From positions 1 to 10,840 of the forward strand of contig JALHET010000045.1 in NCBI GenBank assembly GCA_022839525.1: a DNA stretch of 10,840 nucleotides, given 5' to 3'. Each line of letters opens with the position of its first letter. The stretch's first letter is position 1. The stretch is from Lentisphaerota bacterium. Its GTDB lineage: Bacteria > Verrucomicrobiota > Kiritimatiellia > RFP12 > UBA1067. Position numbers and translations under genes: made by a program. The notes under the pieces were generated by a model. The model did not search any database. It saw only the letters and a program-made list of their open reading frames with translations, and was not told the origin of the DNA. Below, piece after piece: positions 5,357 to 10,840 of this stretch.

Positions 5357-8300
5357 TGAAAAGATTGATTTTAAATCCTCGTCGTTTACGGGTGGGGCGC
5401 GTTGTCCCATTGCGCCGTAGCGGTTTGGGACAAACCGCCCTGCCGGTTTTCGCCGGGTGTGTTCTGGCGGCATATGCCGTCTTCGGCGATCTGACGCTGG
5501 GGGGGGATGGTGTGACGCTTGTCCTGAACGACCAAGGAGAGATCGCGTCGTTGAAGGAGACCGTTTCCGGACGCGAGCTCATCGGGAAGAAGATGCCGTT
5601 CGCGGCGTTCGTCGACGAGAAACGCAAGACGATCGCGCCGATTCGGATGGCGGCGGGCGATGGCCGTTTCACGTTCTTCTTCCCGGGCGACTACGGCGAG
5701 GTCGAGATTCAGGCGACGCGCTTTGCGGGCGGCTGGACCTTCGGGATCGTGCGGGCGACGGCAAAGGATTTCCACTGCTTCGAGATCTGCCGCGTCCAGC
5801 CGGGCTGCGTGAAGTGGAAGGGCTTGTTCGTCAATGCGTGGTCGGATGAGAGGTCCGCGGTCTGCGTGCGGAACTACGGGATCGAGGGGGCACCGAAGAG
5901 CAGCCCGTATCTCCGGAACGACATCGAAGGGACGTTCCCGCTCGTCGGGCGGCGCACGGGGTTTGCCGCAGGGCCGCGGGAAGGGTTTCTCGCGCGGCTT
6001 CGGGCGATGACGGAGGCCGCCGGCGTGCCGCAGAGCGACTGCGGCGGAGCGTGGTCTATCGGCAGCGAGCCGGCGCGGAGGAGCTATGTGTTCGCACGCA
6101 TCAAGGGTGGTGACGTGGATTACTGGATCGACCTCGCGCGGCGCTCGGGTTTCATCGATCTTCACTTTTGCACTTCGTGGGCCCAGTCGCTCGGCGACTA
6201 TCCCGTGCATCCGTCGGCGTTTCCGGACGGACTCGACGAGATGGTCCGCGCCTGCCGGCGCATCCGCGAGGCGGGACTCGGGGTCGGTATGCACACGCTC
6301 ACCGGCTGCATCGGCTTCAATTCAAAGTGGATTCGTCCCGTTTGCGACACAAACCTCTTCTACGACGCCGTCTACACGCTGGCCGTACCGCTGACAGAGG
6401 GGGCGAAAGAGCTTATTGTCGAGGAGCGTCCGATCGACAAGCACGCGCTCGTCGCCACGTACTCGTCGAACGGCAACTATCTCACGTACAACGGCGAAGT
6501 GATGCAGTATACGGGCATCCGCCGTGAGAAGCCGTATGCGTTCACGGGGCTCACGCGCGGAGTCATCGGAACAAGGAAGACGACCGGGGTGATTCCCGCC
6601 GGTGCGCGCATCGGGTATCCGCATCACCGCTACCGCTGCTTCTATCCGGATCCGGACGGTCCTCTCGCGGAAAAGATCGCCGACCGCCTTGCGGAGGTCT
6701 ACAACTCGTGCGCGATGAACGAGCTTTACTTCGATGGTTCTGAAGGCATGGGTAGCCGGTACGGCATTGATGCGATGCGCTACCGGATCTTCACGAAGCT
6801 CGACCGCTGCAACGGACATTCCCCGTCCGTCGAAGCGAGCTGCCAGGGCGCGAACAACTGGTGGTTCCAGACGCGCATGGCGACGGTAGACCATCCCGTG
6901 TTCGGCATGAAGCGTTTCCACGACTGGCACCTCGACTGGGGCGTCCATCAGGGGCGTCTCTGCAATTTCCTCGAGCCGCAGATGGGCTGGTGGGAGCCGT
7001 ATCTCGCGAACGAGCGCGTACGCGGGCATTTTCCGGACGAGATGGAGTATTTCGCCGGCAAGAACGCGGGTCACGACGCGGCGATGTCCGTGCAGGGGCT
7101 CGAGGCGCGCCCGCTGCCGTTGGGAACGCGGCGTCAGTTAACGATCCTCGGCTGGTACGAGCGTCCGCGGCTCGCGCGGGCGTTCACGGACGAGGTGCGC
7201 GGTTATTTGGCGGGCGAACGGACCGAAGGGCGGCTGCGGCAGGGAGCGGACGGCGTCTGGCGGCTCTCCGAGACGTCCGTTGACGTACACCGGGCGGGGC
7301 GAACGGAAACTCGCGAGTGGAAGGTGATGAGCGATTCCCCTCGTCCTGTCGCGCTGCGAGTCGAAGCGCTCTACACCGTGACGGAGACGAATGCCGCGCC
7401 GATTCTGGCGAAGGAGGAGTTCGCCGGAATGGAGGTGAAGACCGCGGCGAAGGGGGTGAAGGCGATGTGCGCCCCTGCGGACGGCGACGCGGTGCACGGA
7501 AGGACCTTCCGTTTCTCGGCGGAGAACGGATCGGAGCTCGCGCCGAACGCGGCGTGGGCGTCGGTGACGCGGAAGTTCGCGTTTCCCGGCAAGGATCTCG
7601 GCAAGGGCCACGGCGGTTTCGGCGTCTGGGTGAGGGGCGACGGGTCGGGTGCGCTCCTCAACTTCACGATTTCGAACATCGCGGAATTCGGACTCGCCAT
7701 CTCCGAGCATTACGTGCGGCTCGATTTCACGGGCTGGAAGTGGATCGATTTCCTCTTCCGCGAGCGTGATGCCTCCGAACGCTACCGCTACGTCTGGCCG
7801 TACGGGAATGCGTTTTACCCGACGATCTACTGCAATTCGGTGAAGACGGACCATCTCGGCGGTGTTTCGGTGTACCTGAACGATATCCCGAAGGGAGGTC
7901 GCGCCGAGGTCGAGATCGGTGCGATTCTGCCGCGCTGCCAGGTGGCGCAGACGGTGACGGATGCGGCGGTGAAGGTGAACGGGATCACGATCCCTCTCCC
8001 GTTCGCGCTGGAAAGCGGCGAATATGCGGAACTGGATGACGGCGCGTGGACAAAGTATTCGGCGCACGGACTGCCGCTTGAGCGCCGGCCGGTCGAAGCG
8101 CTTCCCGCGTTCAGGGCGGGCGAAAACGAACTCGCCTTTGTCGCTGGTGCGGGTCAGCGGGCGGAAGTGACAGCCTTCGCCTTCGGACGGAACCACGCGG
8201 CGTTCAAGACGACGGATCGGGCTGAAATGAGATTCGAAGCGATGGAACCATTTGTGTACGATCCGGCGAACGGGCTGAAGGGGCTCGACCGGATCTGCGT

Positions 8301-8592
8301 GCGGCCTAAGGCGCGGGCGGGTGTCTCTTGCGAGATCCTCGGGCCGGCGCAAGGTCCGCGGCTGAGATTCGGGGCCGAGTCGGTGGAGCTGCCGTCTGTT
8401 GATGCAGGCGAATTGTTCGTCTGCCGCGACGGAGCGAACTGGAAGATCGTGAAGGCGGCGGATGGGCAGGTGCTGCGCGAGGGGAAGCTAGCACGGGCGC
8501 TGCCGATACTTGAGGCGACGTGTGATTTCGCTTTTTCCGCCGAGGTGCCGAGCGGCGCGCATGCCGAGATCGATCTGATGAAGGAGTACTAA
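5356..8592 (+). CDS. Exported TIM-barrel glycoside-hydrolase-like protein with beta-domain insertion and C-terminal CBM-like domains; family not recognised
   Basis: 1078 residues. The N-terminus has an unusually long basic region (1-28) before the hydrophobic stretch VFAGCVLAAYAVFG (31-44), because a 54-bp repeat encodes residues 12-30. Next comes an N-terminal beta-sandwich (about 45-200), then a barrel (about 225-600). Its early strands (FIDLHFCTSW 266-275; LGVGMHT 308-314, after FPDGLDEMV...GLG) resemble clan GH-D/GH29-type barrels. A beta module with YNGEVMQYTGI and FTGLTRGVIGTRK (about 344-421) interrupts the barrel. Candidate catalytic acids are D460 and E463 (LYFDGSEG), E493, D527 (WHLDW) and E540. 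A galactose-binding-like/CIA30-like domain (about 730-860, with GVWVRGDGSG and FTGWKWIDF) and a beta-rich tail follow. It starts in TGATG with no Shine-Dalgarno, so translation probably depends on coupling to the upstream gene. The substrate is unknown. Confidence 0.8.
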   Translation: MKRLILNPRRLRVGRVVPLRRSGLGQTALPVFAGCVLAAYAVFGDLTLGGDGVTLVLNDQGEIASLKETVSGRELIGKKMPFAAFVDEKRKTIAPIRMAAGDGRFTFFFPGDYGEVEIQATRFAGGWTFGIVRATAKDFHCFEICRVQPGCVKWKGLFVNAWSDERSAVCVRNYGIEGAPKSSPYLRNDIEGTFPLVGRRTGFAAGPREGFLARLRAMTEAAGVPQSDCGGAWSIGSEPARRSYVFARIKGGDVDYWIDLARRSGFIDLHFCTSWAQSLGDYPVHPSAFPDGLDEMVRACRRIREAGLGVGMHTLTGCIGFNSKWIRPVCDTNLFYDAVYTLAVPLTEGAKELIVEERPIDKHALVATYSSNGNYLTYNGEVMQYTGIRREKPYAFTGLTRGVIGTRKTTGVIPAGARIGYPHHRYRCFYPDPDGPLAEKIADRLAEVYNSCAMNELYFDGSEGMGSRYGIDAMRYRIFTKLDRCNGHSPSVEASCQGANNWWFQTRMATVDHPVFGMKRFHDWHLDWGVHQGRLCNFLEPQMGWWEPYLANERVRGHFPDEMEYFAGKNAGHDAAMSVQGLEARPLPLGTRRQLTILGWYERPRLARAFTDEVRGYLAGERTEGRLRQGADGVWRLSETSVDVHRAGRTETREWKVMSDSPRPVALRVEALYTVTETNAAPILAKEEFAGMEVKTAAKGVKAMCAPADGDAVHGRTFRFSAENGSELAPNAAWASVTRKFAFPGKDLGKGHGGFGVWVRGDGSGALLNFTISNIAEFGLAISEHYVRLDFTGWKWIDFLFRERDASERYRYVWPYGNAFYPTIYCNSVKTDHLGGVSVYLNDIPKGGRAEVEIGAILPRCQVAQTVTDAAVKVNGITIPLPFALESGEYAELDDGAWTKYSAHGLPLERRPVEALPAFRAGENELAFVAGAGQRAEVTAFAFGRNHAAFKTTDRAEMRFEAMEPFVYDPANGLKGLDRICVRPKARAGVSCEILGPAQGPRLRFGAESVELPSVDAGELFVCRDGANWKIVKAADGQVLREGKLARALPILEATCDFAFSAEVPSGAHAEIDLMKEY
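5391..5444. repeat. 54-bp inverted-repeat element embedded in frame in the signal-peptide region
   Basis: The left arm GGTGGGGCGCGTTGTCCCA (5391-5409) and the reverse complement of the right arm TGGGACAAACCGCCCTGCC (5426-5444) agree at 15 of 19 positions, including a perfect TTGTCCCA/TGGGACAA. The arms enclose 16 bases. Alternative hairpins also form, notably a perfect 8-bp GCGGTTTG-GGA-CAAACCGC at 5420-5438. The length is a multiple of three and contains no stop, so it adds about 18 residues (R12-P30) to the TIM-barrel protein without breaking the frame. This fits a REP- or MITE-like element, not a codon-driven pattern. Confidence 0.6.
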
Positions 8593-8759
8593 CCAACGCG
8601 GGCGGAGCCCGTAACCCAAATTCTTAACACGAAGGCACGAAGGACACGAAGAAGGGAAGAGTCATTAAAAAACTTTACGGTCTTCGTGTCTTCGTGGTGA
8701 AACAACTTGTTTTTTATTGGCTTTATCAGCCGATAAGGCACTAACAGCAAGGAGGAAAG
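8593..8759. other. Repeat-rich gap between the coupled pair and the GH109-type gene
   Basis: No coding region. It contains the CACGAAGG-type repeat hairpin (8627-8699), a T-rich stretch (8709-8716), a second hairpin at 8720-8739 (GCTTTATC-agcc-GATAAGGC, 8 pairs with one G-U) and the strong ribosome site AAGGAGG at 8749-8755. I could not identify a consensus promoter; a weak one in the T-rich stretch is possible. Confidence 0.6.
8627..8699. repeat. CACGAAGG-type tandem and inverted repeat
   Basis: Tandem 8-mers CACGAAGG, CACGAAGG and ACACGAAG (about 8628-8651) are mirrored 29 bp later by TCTTCGTGTCTTCGTGGTG (8681-8699). The two sides pair over AGACACGAAGA-type sequence with one bulge, making a long hairpin. 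This composition is a known dispersed intergenic repeat in several phyla. It may act as an mRNA end-stabiliser, but no T run follows directly. Confidence 0.65.
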
Positions 8760-10163
8760 ATGATGATGACAGATAGACGTGGTTTTCTACAGGGAACAGC
8801 GTGGATGGGGCTTGCGGCGGTTGCCGCGGGCTGCCGCATTAACAAAGTGTGCTGTAGCGGCGGTGCGCCGATGGCGGGATTCCGGGTGGAGCCGATCAAG
8901 AACGTGCGCATCGGATTCGTGGGTGTCGGAAGCCGGGGCACGTCCGCTTTCCGGCGGCTTTCGCAGTTTCCCGGCGTGACGATCGCCGCGTTCTGCGACA
9001 TCGACCCCGCGCGCATGGACGCCTGCCGCACGTTCCTGAAGGATAAGAAGCTGCCGCCCGCGCGTGAGTTCTTCGGCTCCGTGGCCTACCGCGACCTCTG
9101 CCAATGGGACGGCTGCGACGTCGTCTACGCCTGCACGCCGTGGAAGCTGCACGAACCCGTCGGCATCGCGGCGATGGAGTGCGGCAAGCACACGCTACTC
9201 GAAGTGCCCGCCACCATGACCATCGACGGCTGCTGGAATCTCGTCGAGACCAGCGAGCGTACGCGCCGCCACTGCATGATGCTTGAAAACTGTTGCTACG
9301 GTGAGACCGAGATGCTCGCGCTCAACATGTGCCGCCTCGGCCTCTTCGGCACGCCCGTCTACGGCGAGGCGGGCTATCTCCATTCGGGGTCTACCAACAA
9401 GAATAAGGTGAGCGAGTTCCGCGCCGAGTGGTATCAGGAACACCGCGGCAATTACTACCCGACCCACGGGCTCGGGCCGGTTGCCCAGTACATGAATATC
9501 AACCGCGGCGATCGCTTCGACTACCTCAACTCGATGGAGGGGGCTTCCGTCAGCGAGCTTATCCGCCGCGGTGATCCCCGCTGGAACGGTCTCAACCTTG
9601 AGACCTACAAGAAGTATATCATCGGCACGCGCAACTCCTCGCTCATCCGCACGATGAACGGGCACATGATTTTCCTCGACCTTTCGTGCAACGTGCCGCA
9701 TCCCTACAGCCGCATCAACACACTTCAGGGGACGCACGGGATTCTGATGGACTATCCGTTGCGCATTGATATTGAGAAGAGCCCGGGGGATGGCCCGCGC
9801 AGTCATATGGGGTTTGACGAGAAGTTCACGGCGGAGTGTCGCGAAAAGTACCGGCATCCGCTGTGGAAGAAGGTGGGCGAGATCGCGAAGAAGGTCGGCG
9901 GACACGGCGGGATGGACTTCATCATGGATCTGCGGTGGGTGTACTGTCTGCAGCAGGGGCTGCCGCTCGACATGGACGTGTATGATCTGGCGAGCTGGAG
10001 CTGTCTCTGCGAGGTGACGGAGCGTTCGCAGGCGCGTCGCGGTGCGCCGGAGGAGGTGCCCGATTTCACGCGCGGGGCATGGAAGACGATGGCGCCGCTC
10101 GGGATCGTTGACGTGGATCTGGCGAAGCTGGGATTCGACGACATCAAGAGCACGGGCGCGTAG
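8760..10163 (+). CDS. GH109-type glycosidase (NAD-dependent alpha-N-acetylgalactosaminidase family), Tat-exported putative lipoprotein
   Basis: 467 residues with the Gfo/Idh/MocA fold. The N-terminus has a twin-arginine motif TDRRGFLQ (4-11), a short hydrophobic stretch and a lipobox VAAGC (Cys25), so a Tat-exported lipoprotein is likely. The Rossmann motif IGFVGVGSRGTS (51-62) binds NAD. GH109 hallmarks follow: LENCCYGETEM (175-185), GNYYPTHGLGPVAQYMNINRGD (230-251, with the family histidine at 236) and GHGGMDFIMDLRW...LPLDMDVYDLASWS (381-414). Characterised GH109 enzymes cleave terminal alpha-GalNAc by an NAD-assisted redox mechanism, but the family also holds members of other or unknown specificity. 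AAGGAGG (8749-8755) lies 4, 7 or 10 nt before three consecutive ATGs; 8763 has the best spacing. It is near tatA and downstream of the glycosidase-like pair. Two more cysteines (31, 32) follow the lipobox. Confidence 0.9.
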   Translation: MMMTDRRGFLQGTAWMGLAAVAAGCRINKVCCSGGAPMAGFRVEPIKNVRIGFVGVGSRGTSAFRRLSQFPGVTIAAFCDIDPARMDACRTFLKDKKLPPAREFFGSVAYRDLCQWDGCDVVYACTPWKLHEPVGIAAMECGKHTLLEVPATMTIDGCWNLVETSERTRRHCMMLENCCYGETEMLALNMCRLGLFGTPVYGEAGYLHSGSTNKNKVSEFRAEWYQEHRGNYYPTHGLGPVAQYMNINRGDRFDYLNSMEGASVSELIRRGDPRWNGLNLETYKKYIIGTRNSSLIRTMNGHMIFLDLSCNVPHPYSRINTLQGTHGILMDYPLRIDIEKSPGDGPRSHMGFDEKFTAECREKYRHPLWKKVGEIAKKVGGHGGMDFIMDLRWVYCLQQGLPLDMDVYDLASWSCLCEVTERSQARRGAPEEVPDFTRGAWKTMAPLGIVDVDLAKLGFDDIKSTGA

Positions 10164-10196
10164 CAGGCGATCAGGGACTCGCGGGCGTGAGGTTGG

Positions 10197-10220
10197 TTGA
10201 GCGTTCAGCGTTGAAAGTTG
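10197..10220. repeat. Degenerate TTGAGCG heptamer run
   Basis: TTGAGCG, TTCAGCG, TTGAAAG and a final TTG stand in tandem in the 59-bp gap between two convergent genes. It resembles short TTGAGCGTTGA-type spacer repeats seen in other genomes. No terminator hairpin was found in this gap. Confidence 0.4.
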
Positions 10221-10222
10221 TT

Positions 10223-10840
10223 TTAGCCCTGCAGCGCCGTGATGCACATGGTGCCGAAAATATCGTCGGCGCTGCACCCGCGCGAGAGGTCGTTCACCGG
10301 CTTGGCCAGCCCCTGGAGCACCGGGCCTAAAGCCGTCGCGCCGGCCAGGCGCTCCACCAGCTTATAGCAGATGTTGCCGGCTTGGATGTCAGGGAAAATC
10401 AACACATTCGCGTCGCCCTGAATCGCGCCCCCCTTGTTCTTGGACGCGCCGACGGAGGGCACCAGAGCCGCGTCCGCCTGTATCTCGCCGTCCACCACCG
10501 CGTCGACGCCCTGCTCCTCGAAGCGTTTCTTCGTCAGTTCTGCCGCGATGCGCACTTTGTCCACCAGTTCGTGCTTGGCGCTGCCTTTGGAGGAGTAGCT
10601 GAGGAACGCCAGCCGGGGCTTTTTGCCGATCAACTTCCTGAACGAGACAGCCGTGGCCTGAGCAATGTCAACCAGTTCTTCGGCGGTCGGGCAGGGGTTC
10701 ACGGCGCAGTCCGCGAAGAGCAACGTGGCGTCGCCTGAAATCGTCGGCGTCTTGAGATCCATGATGAACATGGAAGAGGCCAGCTTGATGCCCCTGGCCG
10801 TCCCGACACAGTGGAACGCGCTGCGCAACATGTCGCCGGT
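10223..10840 (-). CDS. pta: Phosphate acetyltransferase, C-terminal part (start lies beyond the window)
   Basis: Interconverts acetyl-CoA and acetyl phosphate; together with acetate kinase it makes ATP during acetate production. Cytoplasmic. The open frame continues through the window end (TGDMLRSAFHCVGT precedes the first in-window ATG), so the gene is cut at its 5' end. Visible signatures: GTARGIKLASSMFIMDL, FADCAVNPCPTAEELVDIA, the active-site segment RLAFLSYSSKGSA with the family serine/lysine pattern, VDGEIQADAAL, ANVLIFPDIQAGNICYKLVERL, and GPVLQGLAKPVNDLSRGCSADDI near the end. The stop TAA is at 10223-10225. It converges on the GH109-type gene 59 bp away. A phosphate butyryltransferase is less likely given the LSRG C-terminus typical of Pta. 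Confidence 0.93.
   Translation of the reverse strand, partial: TGDMLRSAFHCVGTARGIKLASSMFIMDLKTPTISGDATLLFADCAVNPCPTAEELVDIAQATAVSFRKLIGKKPRLAFLSYSSKGSAKHELVDKVRIAAELTKKRFEEQGVDAVVDGEIQADAALVPSVGASKNKGGAIQGDANVLIFPDIQAGNICYKLVERLAGATALGPVLQGLAKPVNDLSRGCSADDIFGTMCITALQG

Noticed and set aside
5448..5464. Lipobox-like VFAGC in the TIM-barrel protein signal (residues 31-35)
   Set aside because: Phe at -3 is unusual and the cysteine falls at the start of the hydrophobic stretch, not its end; ordinary cleavage near AVFG is more likely.
4211..5473. 420-aa minus-strand open frame
   Set aside because: Antisense shadow of the end of the LamG gene and start of the TIM-barrel gene; very rich in Arg and His, with no recognisable motif.
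7138..8352. 404-aa minus-strand open frame
   Set aside because: High-GC antisense shadow of the TIM-barrel gene with no domain-like pattern.
8681..8716. Intrinsic terminator after the coupled pair
   Set aside because: The CACGAAGG hairpin is followed by about 10 unrelated bases before the T run, so it does not fit a standard terminator.
9195..10277. 360-aa minus-strand open frame across the GH109-type gene and into the pta end
   Set aside because: Antisense to strongly conserved GH109 motifs, and it overlaps the end of pta in another frame.

Overview
The window looks like chromosomal DNA of a high-GC, Gram-negative bacterium, probably of the Planctomycetes-Verrucomicrobia-Chlamydiae group (Kiritimatiellae-like). 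That placement is inference. It rests on large secreted proteins with LamG-like modules and autotransporter-type beta-strand motifs, a Tat-exported GH109-type enzyme, and several families of short dispersed repeats. No rRNA, transposase, integrase or CRISPR array was seen.

Layout. (1) Positions 1-2167 are housekeeping: the N-terminal part of hisC on the minus strand, then, divergently, a compact plus-strand set rpoZ-smpB-tatA behind a near-consensus sigma70 promoter, a gap of about 300 bp, and a complete tRNA-Ser(UGA) with its own near-consensus promoter. (2) Positions 2168-10163 are an accessory block of three large exported proteins on the plus strand. The first is a 967-aa secreted protein with two LamG-like modules. 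The second is a 1078-aa exported TIM-barrel glycoside-hydrolase-like protein whose start overlaps the first gene's stop codon (TGATG). After a repeat-rich 167-bp gap comes a 467-aa Gfo/Idh/MocA-fold protein of GH109 type (alpha-N-acetylgalactosaminidase family) with a Tat signal and a lipobox. (3) From 10223 to the window end lies the C-terminal part of phosphate acetyltransferase (pta) on the minus strand, again housekeeping.

Working model (inference): the three exported proteins form a small glycan-processing locus. The LamG protein would bind or display at the cell surface, the TIM-barrel protein would cleave a glycan of unknown type, and the GH109 lipoprotein would remove alpha-linked GalNAc or a similar sugar. 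GH109 enzymes carry bound NAD, which explains folding in the cytoplasm and export by Tat; a TatA is encoded 7 kb upstream.

The junctions of the accessory block carry different short repeats: a GTCGAAGGG-type repeat near 2260, a 54-bp inverted-repeat element inside the signal-peptide codons of the TIM-barrel gene (5391-5444), a CACGAAGG repeat hairpin (8627-8699), and degenerate TTGAGCG heptamers (10197-10220). The most unusual things here are the in-frame 54-bp element and the large TIM-barrel enzyme, which I cannot assign to a named family.
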